Positions 12,345-24,400 of a DNA stretch of 64,000 nt are shown here, piece by piece; within the stretch, counting starts at the first letter, position 1; each line of letters opens with the position of its first letter. A model generated the notes under the pieces. The model saw nothing but the letters and a program-made list of their open reading frames with translations. It searched no databases and was not told the origin of the DNA. The stretch comes from Owenia fusiformis (lineage: Eukaryota > Annelida > Polychaeta > Sabellida > Oweniidae): contig CAIIXF020000003.1 of assembly GCA_903813345.2 (NCBI GenBank), forward strand, positions 11,858,931 to 11,922,930, in the 5' to 3' direction. Position numbers and translations under genes: made by a program.

Positions 12345-12716
12345 TTATATGCATAAACATATTATACAATATAAAAAATACCACTGTATGAATATAGTTA
12401 TGGGGGACTCATTCTCACATATTGAAGCAAAGTTACCAAGTGTTACAACTATATGGCTTTTGCTATGGAAAATACAGTCTATACAAACATAATATTTATG
12501 ATTTTTCAAAAGTAATTTTCTATAATCAGTTTTAAATTTATCTCTGCTATTGATTTCTCTAATTGAGTTTGGAAGCTCATTCCAGATAATTTGACCTGTG
12601 CACTCAATGGATTTTTGACCAAATGTTAATGTAAAGTTATTATCTCTAAGATCAAATCTATTTCTTGTAGATCTATTATGGATTGGACTCTTTGCAATAA
12701 AGTAAGCATTATACAT
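12345..12716 (-). pseudogene. LINE ORF2 C-terminal fragment
   Basis: The minus-strand frame has NRFDLRDNNFTLTFGQKSI, then GQIIWNELPNSI and a F-K...LLL tail. This matches the region after the reverse transcriptase in CR1/jockey-like non-LTR elements, where an N-R...DL...GxxSIxxxGxxIWNxLP pattern is common. The reverse transcriptase itself is missing. A close relative lies at 30435-30650. Confidence 0.6.
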
Positions 12717-13654
12717 GGTTGTAAAAATTTAGTTCTGTTTATTCGTTTTTATGGCGTGCACGGACCTGGGGACAATTTGGGAAATACGGGATAATGTCAG
12801 CTTTAAGCGTTAATCTCTGCCTTATCAAAAAAGCTATCAATGTGTTTCATATATCATTTTGAAGATTTTTTTATTTGCATTTCAGTGCAATTATCTTTCC
12901 TTGAAAAGTTTTATGTGATCTACCATTCTTTTTAAGTTAGATATACCCGACATCGTCAAATGCGCTGCAAGACGTAACACTTTACCCTTGCATGGTTTGT
13001 TAAAATTGGGATAACTTTTGAAATGATAATCAGAATCCCACTAAAATTTCACATCTTATTTAATGGAACATGTGCATTTATGACGTCACAATTGCGTAAC
13101 GGATACAGTTCGAATTTTCTTATACGGACGCTTTTAAATTTTCAAAATTGTGTAAGGTTTTGAAGGCGAAGGAGACAAGCGATAAGCTTACCTTCTAATT
13201 TAGGTCTGATTTGAAAGAAAAATGAACTGCACAATATTGTCCTGGTGAAATTTACAAAACAATAATGGGTTTGTTGATTTTACAAATACTATTAAAATAA
13301 GAGCTGATTTTCGAGACTTGAAAAAATGTAACACATCGATTTTTTACCACAAATTCCATACATATCAATTTTTACCAACGCCTCAAGTCGATTTCCTGAT
13401 GGTTTTTCAAAATTCAAAAATATTTTAGAAATATTGTCCTCGAGATCTTGTACCCTGTGAATTTTATCATGATTGATGAAGGATAAAGTATTTTATTTTC
13501 AGGTTGACTAAACTTGAAAAAATGTAACGCTCATCGTTTTGACGTTATAAGGCTGTTTGGGCCCTATATACTGCTCATTGTTTTGTTTTGGTATTTTGAG
13601 GCCAAAATGTTGTACGCTAATTGTCCCCATTTTCGTGCGATGTGTATCTATATT
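12717..13654. other. Gene-free stretch
   Basis: No supported gene. The sequence is A/T-rich and separates the LINE tail fragment (12345-12716) from the reverse-transcriptase fragment at 13655. It has no clear counterpart in block C, where a fold-back element occupies the equivalent boundary. Confidence 0.35.
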
Positions 13655-14140
13655 AATTTGTCGCATCTTTAAATTCAGAAGATGGGATTCGTTTTGAGTG
13701 ATTTTACGAAATGAAAATAACATGAATTTAGTTTTGTCTATCTTTAGTAAAAGTTTGTTTACCTTAAGCCAGTCATCTAATGTTGTGAGGTCATTGTTGA
13801 GAATGAACTAATGTCTTTACATCTTTACCAGAACCAAGTAAATTTGTGTCATCAGCGAAAATTGTTAGTTTTAGAGTAGTAGTTGCTTTCACAATGTCAT
13901 TAATATATATTAAAAATAAAATTGTTCAAAAAATGATCCTAGTAGTACGCCACACGATATTTCAGTAGGGTTTGATACACAACCGTCATATTCAGTAATT
14001 TGAGATCGATTTGATAAGTAACTAGCAAACCAATTATAAGCAGTACCCCTTATTCCATAAAGTGTAATTTTTCCAACAGAATCTTGTGATTAACAGTGTC
14101 GAAAGCTTTTGATAGATCTATAAATATCTATTTGTTTAGA
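13655..14140 (-). pseudogene. LINE reverse-transcriptase fragment, block B copy
   Basis: Read on the minus strand, the order is FIDLSKAFDTVN, then YGIRGTAYNWFASYLSNRSQ, a degraded GVPQG motif (GVLLGS), the catalytic FADD in LTIFADDTNLLGSGKD, and NKTKFMLFSF. This is a non-LTR reverse transcriptase core in correct motif order, with frameshifts. It is paralogous to 32698-33230 in block C and marks the upstream limit of the B/C segmental duplication. Confidence 0.75.
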
Positions 14141-14459
14141 CTTTTTTGATTAGAACTTTTATGTGTTAATCTATAAAAAAACTCAAGTTCTTCTGAGAAA
14201 ATGAGAATTTCAGCTTGGGTTGACTTTACATGGGGATACAATTGACTTCAAAGCTGCATATCATTAACTTGGTAGAAGTTTCATTGCTGATCAAGGGGCT
14301 GCGCATGCTGATCAAGGATCCAATTTCTAGAGAGGGCGGTAACAACAATAAGTTGTGTAAATTTATGCAAAAGTGTGAAGAACATGAAACAAGTTTGAAT
14401 TTGAACATTAATAATGATTTGAACACAAAAAAAATCACTGTGTCAATCCTAATTGAATG

Positions 14460-14655
14460 TTAACCTGGCAAGATGCTGATTTTACCTCCTTTCATAATGG
14501 TCATGATTGCTCAGTCATCCATGACAGTTACACAGTGACCATCGACACAGGTACCATTTGATGGAGGACAAACTTGGCCTTTTACTGCTACCTTCAGAAT
14601 TCTAGTATCCTGGCCTTGACGTTGGGTTTACTTTTTTGTGGACGCCCTGTATAAC
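14460..14655 (+). mobile_element. Tc1/mariner-like terminal fragment upstream of gene B
   Basis: It ends TTTACTTTTTTGTGGACG then CCCTGTATAA, a typical Tc1/mariner-like inverted terminus. It matches 33490-33689 in block C in the same orientation and 10975-11190 in inverse orientation. No opposite terminus or transposase core was found next to it. Confidence 0.5.
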
Positions 14656-15230
14656 TAAGCTTATATTCGCGAATGCAACGTTCGGATACCGGATTAACCT
14701 ATTCATTTTTATAAATTAAGCCGTCATTTTGCAGTTGATTTAATTAACAACCCGTTTGTCAACGAACAGTGATCAGTGGTCTCATGATTTTAATACCACT
14801 ACTACGATCATTTTTAATAAAGCTGCTTGGTTGAATTAGCGAACAGATCGTAAGTCAGTGTTACTTGCTACGGCAGTTAGGACCGTTATTTAGGTCAGCA
14901 GTTGGGTTTAAAGCGATAGCTTGCTGCAGTATGCAGCTACCGAAATAAATGCAGTTAGTATTCATATTTAAATGAGTTTGCACTGGACAGATAGCTAGGA
15001 TATAAAACAGAATAATCGGTGATTTCTATTTCGCACTAATCACTTATAATCAGAAAAATATTGTTCTGTGCCAATAGACATTGGTTCCTGATAATCACTT
15101 TTCTATTTTTTAAGAAACTGACCCACTGATTATCGCCAACTAATTATCAAAATTATTAAACTTCAAAGACCTAATTATACAAGATGATTATCACAACATG
15201 TTTATCATTACTTGTGGGACACCCTATAAG
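14655..15230 (+). repeat. Upstream direct repeat flanking exon 1 of gene B
   Basis: A block containing AAGCTTATATTCGCGAATGC, CGGATACCGGATTA, AAATTAAGCCGTCATTTTG and AGCGAACAGATCGTA recurs, diverged and in the same orientation, downstream of exon 1 at about 15675-15955. The same arrangement brackets exon 1 of gene C (33691-34200 and 34723-35110). It also holds CACTAATCACTTATAATCAG and TGATAATCACTTTTCTA segments that recur near 37230. Confidence 0.6.
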
Positions 15231-15414
15231 TGCTGTTGCGAAATCTCTCTAAACTACCAAACTAACAAACTACTACCTTAAGGACTCCTTGACCTTCTAT
15301 CAAGTGTCCGTCTACTTACTAAAGGGAGATACATATTTCGACGTGTTTGTGTTGTGTGACACTTAAACCAAAACCTGAAAAAAAGAATACGAAGTAAAGA
15401 AGAACTTTGGTAGA

Positions 15415-18400
15415 ATGGCCACTGATTGCTTAAGATCATATTTAAGGAAAGGTCGATGGGAATACGGCAAAGAGTACTTTAGAGATGGTGTACTTATCCT
15501 GCCGCATGTGCATCCTGCAGCACATTCTGAAGAGACAAAGAATTTTAAGATCCGTAAAGATGATGTCTTCATGTCGTCTTTTCCGAGGGCTGGAAAGGTT
15601 GACACGGTTGACAAATTTACAACACATGATTTATGATACACATGAATATCACAGTGACACTCGTCATATATAACTAAGCTTGTATTCGTAGGTGCAACTT
15701 CCGGCTGCCGGATACCGGATTACCTATTAATTTTGATAAATTAAGCCGTCATTTTGAAGTTGATTTAACGAACAACCCGTGAGTCGACGAACAGTGACCA
15801 GTGGTTTCATGATTTTTAATACAACTGTAACGATCAGTTACATTAATAAAGCTGCTTGCATTGCTTGGTTTAACTAGCGAACAGATCGTAGGCCATTGTT
15901 ACTTGCTGCTTTAACGCATTATTGAGGTCAGCCGTTTTAGTAGGTGGGTTAACTACATTTGGACTTCATTTCATGATGCAAATGTCCCCTTTGGCATTAA
16001 AGAACCTTAGGGCAATAGAAACAAATTTATCCAAAGACACAATCTAGATGGCACGTTGCATTGGAAATATACGCATTTTTCAAAATGGCCGCCAAAAATA
16101 CACCAGAGAAATATCTTTGCTTCTGTGCATGCTACAATTATACGATTGGTGTCAAAAATACATAGATGTAGTTTCAGAATCTATTTAATTAAGTTTCGAG
16201 TCTCGAAAATTAAGAACTTCCACTTCATATTCAAAATATACGCATTTTTCAAAAAGGATGATCTTATTTTTCTCAATTAAAACATATCAAAAGTTTTTTC
16301 TTCAATATATTACAATTCCTGAAAAGGGAATGGCGTTTAAAATGCGCTGAAATTAAAAACCACATCTCCCATGCTATCCATTGTTTTCAGCATAGTTTGG
16401 ATGTGGCTCACTCCGGTGTGTTCTTTAGGATTTGTCCTTGAAATCAGTCCAATGAATGTTTATTGGAAAAATTGCAAACTCCAGAATAACTTGTGACGGA
16501 AAAATTTAGATAAAAAATATGAATAGATGTAACTTTAACAAACTTTTAAATATCCCTGTAAATAAAAAACAAGATAACGTTGCCATGTCAACACAAGATG
16601 ATGTCATATGAAATTTCTTTAATTCATGACATCACTGATGACATCACTGTGACTTATATTGGTTGATGACATCAGACTCTGTGAAAGGCAGTGTCCATTT
16701 TTTTCATTCGCAAGAAGAGAGTAACGCATGGAGAACCAAGGGACTCTAGCTATCATGATGATAATCCCCCTAGTCACACCTCAAATATTATCAAGGAATC
16801 ACTAGATGGGTCCATATCAAGGATCGAGGTTCCTACTCCTGACAAAGCACCGCTTGATTTAACAATGTAAAATCACAGGCCAAAGACTGCTATATTGCAG
16901 GCATGCTAAACACTGTAAAAGCATAGACTGCTGTATCACAAGCGGGTAAACAATAACGTGTTTAAATTAACAATGTAAATGTTGTTTTAATCAGGTAAGA
17001 ATCGTCCTTTCACTGATTATTGTGATTAAAGCATTTTATATTCGAGTCACTTCGCGCGTGTTGCCATCAATCCGGTAGCCGCTAGCCGAAAGTTGCATTC
17101 CCCAATACAAGCTAAATCTAAAATTAAATCTTATTTTATACAGGGACACACTTGACCTGCGAGCTCATTCAAAGTGTATTGAACTTTGGAAGCACGCGGG
17201 AGTTATGGAATCAACAAATTCATGATCGTGTAGCTTTCATTTTACGATAGGCCCAGGATCATTGGATACGACTCGGCAGTCGATGTTCCCACTTTAATGA
17301 GTAAATGAAAACACAGAATGAAATCCTGATGACATCACTGTGACCTATATATTGATTGATGACATCAGACTCTATGAAAGGCAGTGTCCATTTTTTCATT
17401 CGCAAGAAGAGAGTAACGCATGCATGAAGAACCATGAAGGGACCCGCTATCATGAAGATAATCCCCCTATTCATAACTCAAATAATTTCAAGGAATCACT
17501 AACAAATTAAAGATGGGTCCATGTCAAGGATCGAGGTTCCTACTCACCTGACAAGGCACCGCTTGATTTAACAATGTAAAATCACAGGCCAAAGACTGCT
17601 ATACTGCAGGCATGCTAAACACTGTAAAATTATAGTCTGCTGTACCACAGAGTCAGAGACATATAAAACGTTTTATATGTTAAACAATCACGTGTTTTAA
17701 TTAACAATGTAAAATGTTATGTTTTAATCAGGTACGAATCGTCAATTCACTGATTATTTGTGATTAAAGTATGTTATATTCGAGTCACTTCGCGCATGTT
17801 GCCATCAAGTTGCATTCAATCCAGTAGCCACTACCCAAAAGTTGCATTCCCGAATGCAAGCTAAATCTAAAATTAAATCTTATTTTATACAGGAACACAC
17901 TTGACCTGCGAGCTCATTCAAAGTGTATTGAACTTTGGAAGCACGCGGGAGTTATGGAATCAACAAATTCATGATCGTGTACAGTTTCTACAATTCAGTA
18001 GAGAAGGTACGTATGATCGTGTACAGTTTCTACTATTCAGTAGAGAAGGTACGTATGCATTTGCAGGTTTATGGCCTGAAATAAAGTGAATTCAAGACAA
18101 CATGATACACTTTAACATTCGAAAAAAGTATTTTCCAAAAACAAAATTCCTCAACATTTGCATGGGAACTAGAAACTTATATCTCCCAACTTTTACATTC
18201 AAAGAAACAAAACCTTGTTCGAAAGTTTTTGACAATATGTTCTCGTAATAGAAGTACTGGACTATCCGGAGTGTGACATGTCATTTAACTTGTAATTAAA
18301 GATACTTGCATATTTTTTAGTATTAATCATCAATATCATATATTATAAATATAATGATACAATTGCTAGAAAAAATTATAATTAAAACAAAACTATATAT

Positions 18401-21400
18401 CAGATGAAATAATTTGGATTATGAAGATTCTTATTTTAAATATGAACACCATAATCATGTCTAAACGGGTAACTTAGACATAATCACGCCCGGTGATCGT
18501 ACAAAATGGATGGAGGGGGGGTGTAGGCGATTTCTGCAAAAAAACTCAACAAATTTGGAAGATTTATTTTTTCAAGAGAAAATTTACGACTGAATTGCCA
18601 AATGAATAGACGCAGTGCATGGTAGAATATGTTAGGTCTTCTAGTATTTTTTTTGAACTTATACGCTTCTAAGATATGAGATCTATTACAAAAAGCGCAT
18701 CATCACCAACGTGCATGAGGGACGTTATTATCACAACACAACACTAAAATCACAAAAATACTCGAAATAAATTAATATTGGATGGAAGGGGAGTGGATGG
18801 AGGGGGGGAGTGGATGGAGAGGGAGTAACGTGTATATTCGACATGATAAGACATGCTACTTGAATTCATTCTTATAACTCCAAATTTTCCCATTTTAATT
18901 CTCCAGAGATATAATATCCAGTTTCTTACTGGGGTACTGAGTTAAGTTTTTTCAAATACACGAGTTTTTGTGAATTTGTTCCATTGTAAAGACATATAAC
19001 TCCCCCTCCATCCACTCCCTCTTCCATCCAGTATTAATCTATTTCGATTATTTTTTATTAAGATTTAATTTGATTAAGAATCAAGATGGTCAAGAATCAA
19101 ATCTAACTTTATGGAGATATGATAAAATCATTTCATTGGTCAGTTGATCTCTGCAATTGATTTGATTGGTCATCAACATTTTCAATAAAACTGCACGGGT
19201 CAGATCGAGAGTAAGCTATTACTATCTCATTGACAAATTGACTCTTGAAAATACTTGAAAAAATATTATCTTAGGTCATTTCATATCTTTTTAGTGATAT
19301 TGTATGAAATAGTTTTCAATGTGTGGAAAGAATTTAAGACCAAGACTCAATGTATTAGGGAATGTACATTCCTTTCAGGCGTTGTTTCCTAAAATTAACA
19401 CTCGATGCTCTCACATATTGTACAAAGAACAGGTCCATTTTAACAGACTATTGGTCCACTTAGACTTTTTCAAAAAAACTCATTCTTCCATTTAGTTTTA
19501 AAAAACCGATTGCAAGTCGTAGGTAAACCTTTTTCTTGAGATGTACAATTTCAAAAAGTGGCATTAGTTTTCAGTTTCTTTGAAAAATTGGTAGTAAGAA
19601 CCCCTATCTCAAGGCTGTCTGAATATGGGTACACACTATGTTTACCATCAAAATAATATCAAAACTTATCATTATATAGAATTTATTATATGGAACATAC
19701 GGCATACAAGCACTCGGAGAAGAACATTAACAGAATTCAGCTATGTATGAAGTTTACCAATGCAAATCTGGAAAACATTGTCATTTTCTGTTCACTTTGT
19801 TATCAAGTTTTAGCATGGTGCTCATTCCCTTTCATTGAAAATTTAACCCTGAGCCCACACTCCCACAAAAAAAGATAATGAAACTGTATAATGCAGAGAC
19901 TGTAAAGTAGCTTCTCTTCAAATATCATTGTTGTGGGAGTGTGGGCTCACCACTAGATTTTATTCCCGGATGGGAACAACTCCCTCTATAGAAGATCCAG
20001 GGAGTAGTCCTCTTCCACGTGCTGAGGCCGCTCAAAGTCAAAGATTATTCTTCAACCACATGAACTACGAATTCGTTCCAAATGATGTCAAACGGGGAAA
20101 ATGTAAAGTGAGTTGTAGTCATTTAATATCAAATTGTATATAACTTACTGGCGGAGAATACTGCCAAATAGCGATTTGCACCTAAAATCGGAGTACTAGT
20201 CTACAACATGGGCATTCAATAGACTACAATAAATAGATAATGTATCTATATTTCCACGAGTCGTTATCCTATTTATCGGCCCTTATTTCTGATATCTATA
20301 AAACGCAAAACGAGGCTTCTCTTAAAACGTCACCTATAAAACACAAATACTTGCACAGTTATACATAATATACTTTTCCAGGTCATAATCACCCATAGGA
20401 ACCCTAAATCTACATACCTGAGCTGGTTCTACTTATTAAGAGATGGTTTCAAAGGAATGTTCGATTGGGATAGTCCTCTTACGTGGGAGGACTTTTCTGC
20501 AGCCATGTTAACTGGGGAAACTAAAGACAGTAAGTCTTGATCATGTAGTCAATTGTTCTACTATACTTGTATCTAATTGTATTGTGCAATGAATTACAAG
20601 AGACCAGTTGAGACGATAACAATCCACACATGCATGGAATCGTTTAAGGGACGCCCATGAATCCCTCTTTGAACGATTCTTACTGCTCCTCTTTATTTAA
20701 TTCATTCCTACATAGTCATACACCCAATGCAGACAGATCGCCTAAAAGTACATTCGTTTGATGCGGGACTCGACATTCACCTTGAAATCAAAAAAATGTT
20801 GCCACCCATGAAGCAAATTAATTTTTACAGCTTTATAAATGATGAATGATAGTCACATTGAGTTTTTTTAGTTAGTTAGTTACATACTTTATTGTCAAAC
20901 TATGATACATAAATTATACATCAACTGACACTTTAACAAGTGTATGAAGTTGTTTTAGTGACAAAAATGAAAATTCAATAATAACTATACATATTGATAG
21001 CATATGTATGCATCTAACTTATGGCTAGTGGTGGTGGGTTGTGGCTGCCAATGTGTGTTAACTCTATTTCGGTTTAGGAAAAATGTATGGATGGAAAGGT
21101 GGATGAGGTGGCAATATATAATTATATTTCACCAATTAAGTTTTTCTTCCTAGTCATTTTAAATTGAAGTAAAGAAGGCAAAAATCTGACATGATCTGAG
21201 ATAGAATTCCAGATTCTTGGACCCTGTACTTTGATTGAATATAACCCTATTTTTGTTTTGTAAGCCCTAGCATGTAAATCATGACTTCTTCTGGTAGGAT
21301 AATTGTGAAAATATTCATTTTGATTAAAATAATCATTATATAGTTTTGAATAAACAGGTTCCTGGTTAATACAACAATAGACAAAATTCGAAACATTAAA

Positions 21401-24400
21401 TTCATTCACCTGGTTTACAGGTAAAATGTTGTACTTCTTAAAGAGAGGTGCTGAATGTGCCATTCTTGGCTGGTTGTCTAATATTCGAAGGAATCTCTTT
21501 TGAAATAGAAGTAGTGAATGCAGCTCATTTGTATGAGCATTGCTATGTCCACCCCAGATTAAATTACAGTAATTTATATGTGAGTATATCAGGGAATTAT
21601 AGATTGCCAAAAGACTTGTTTTATTCAATAGGTAGCGAATCTTATATAAGAGACCAATTGTTCTGGATATTTTTGCTTCTATATGTTTAATATGTTCTTT
21701 CCAGGTAATATGTTCATCAACAATGACACCTAAAAAGTTGATAGATTTTACTCTTTCAATTTGTTTCCCGGACATATCAATTTTAATATCTCTAAAGATT
21801 TGTCGTTTCTGTTTATTGAACAAGATAAATTTTGTTTTAGAATAGTTTATTGACAATTTATTTGCTTTGAACCAATCGTCCATAAGATCAAGTTCATTAT
21901 TAACCTTTTCTATTAGAGATTTCAAATAGTGGAGTTCTACAAGTATGGAAATAGCACGACGTCTTGATATGTCAAGGTAACTCGTTTGAATAGTGATAAA
22001 ACCACAACGAAATATTTGTAGATTTCTTTGAAAAACTAAGAAATATACATCAAATATCGAATTTTTCAAAACAGAAAAAAGCATTAACATTGGTCTCGTG
22101 TATATCAGACAATTAATATTTGAAACACATAACTATTATTCGAACTTATGATCGGACATAAGTATGATGTGCACTTCAAGATAATAAAGTATAATACTAG
22201 TATCATACTAATGTCTAATCATAAGTTCGAATAATAGTTTTGCGTTTCAAATATTAATTGTGTGACATATACGAGACCAAGGTTAATGCTACCAGGGGTA
22301 ATCGGACCTGCAGACCTTACAATTTTTACTTGTTTTTGGGTTTCGGGAAATTCGATATGTGATGTATATATTTTAGTTCTTCAAAGAAATCTACAAATAT
22401 TTCGTTGCGGTTTTATCTTTACATCGTTATTTCAATCACCGCCATCACTTTTCAAACGACGTTACCTTGAAATATCAAGACATACTTATACACTTAATTT
22501 GGCTGTCATTCCCCATTTATTAAGCAGTAAAAATTAATTTGCTCCACGGGTGACAAATGATTTCAAGTTTCCTTGTGAATGTCGAGTCTCACATCATAAG
22601 AATGTAATTTTAGTCGATCTGTCTGCATGGGGTGTACATATTTAATACATACAAATTATATACCACATTCATCCACATTCGAGTTGTGAATCACTAAACC
22701 GTATCCTCACTTCATTAATGTATTGTAAATATATGTAGTTGTTCGGCTACTTCGATAACGCAGTTTTAACACATTATATGATTTTTCAAAAAATAAAGTA
22801 CATCGCTGTACCAGGTGACTTGGGATAATCTTTTAGTTATGTATTCCAAACAGAATCCCATTAGCTTATAAATGTGAGGTTGATTGTTCTATTTCGTGTC
22901 TAATGAACGCCTGTATCTTCGGAATAAAATATCCTTCTGTAATGAACACCTCCTACAGCGAACACTGTGGATCTAAAGACGTTCAATGTACACATGTTTT
23001 ACTGTATTTACAGACTTTCTCTATCAAAAGAACACAAAAAATGTTCAGCGACTCACAATTTTAGAATTACTTGCATGAAATATTGGGACTCTAAAAAATT
23101 AATCATCGGGACTCAAATTTTAAAAAGGAATTAACATCGCGTCCCAGGGACAAAAAAAGTGCTAGCACTGTGAGGGTTTGAACAATCAGCACCACATTTT
23201 GGGGTACCAATTTATGCCTTCTCATCAATGGACGATATTGTTTCATATTTTAGTGCCAGGATTCTGTGGGACCTGGTTTGATTTCTATAAGCAATGGTGG
23301 GAGAATAGAACCCCAAACATGTTCTTTTTAAACTACGAGGCACTAATGAAGGTACTGTGTCACCATTTAATCCTTGCCTTACCTGACCATCGTTCTATAT
23401 TTTTGCAACATCACTTTCTTTCAAAATCACCGTTGAGAACAGCCTCAATGTTTTACATTATTTAGTTAGTCGTTTTCACCCTCTATGTATATGCCTTTTC
23501 TCATTCAAGTCATTTATTATAGATATATAATATTTCAAATTAAGTAAGGTCTATGAATACGAATATGCATGTACCCTCCAAATTCATTTTAACCTATCAT
23601 ATCATGCAAAAATATACTTTTTATCATATTATGACATCCAGTATTATAAAAATGATTGCCAATGTGCAATTATAACAGGATGCCCCAAAGGTAATAATGG
23701 AGTTGGCCAAGTTTCTAGAAAAGGACTTGAACGAGGATCGGATTGAGACGATTTCACAACATATTAAGTTTGACAACCTAAAGAAAAGCCCAGGGTTTGG
23801 CGAGGCCTTCGCTCGATTGGAAGTTCTTGGAAAGGGGGCGGCCCCTCATATGAGAAAAGGTATGCTTGGTCAATTTGAAAATACATGTACGGAAAGTATG
23901 AAAATTCCTACCCTTTTCTGATGCATCGTAGAGAATATTTTGGAATAAGGAATCTTGTCAGGAACAACTGAGTACTAGAGTACAATCAGAAGCCGATTCC
24001 TGACGTTTATGAACGGATTGGACGTACTAAGAACCGTTTGGGGTCTTTTTGCAAACTTCATACTTACTCGAACGGGTAGGCCCTCCAGAACTTAGAGCAT
24101 GCTCAAAATTCTCTGATGGTCGTCACGTTACCCCCCTATCACACCAAATTAGTTCTTACCCGTTCTTGCCAGTCCTACAAAAACGTCGTAAAACGGGCTC
24201 AATCTGGCTGTGGTCTGGAAATATGTCTGAAATAATTAGCTTCTTCGTTCTTAAACAGTCTTCAATGCGTCCATCTCGTTCGCAGTTCGTTCAGGTCGCA
24301 CCACGTCGGTGTGCAACGTAGTAGAACGCGTCCCTTAGTCTAGAAGGTCAACATGACCTGATTACAGAACGGTATGGTCGCCATCGAATTTTGAATCGAT

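Noticed and set aside
17144-17232. Mutually exclusive alternative exon 2 in gene B
   Set aside because: It lacks the last 25 nt and the donor, and the only nearby GT gives the wrong phase.
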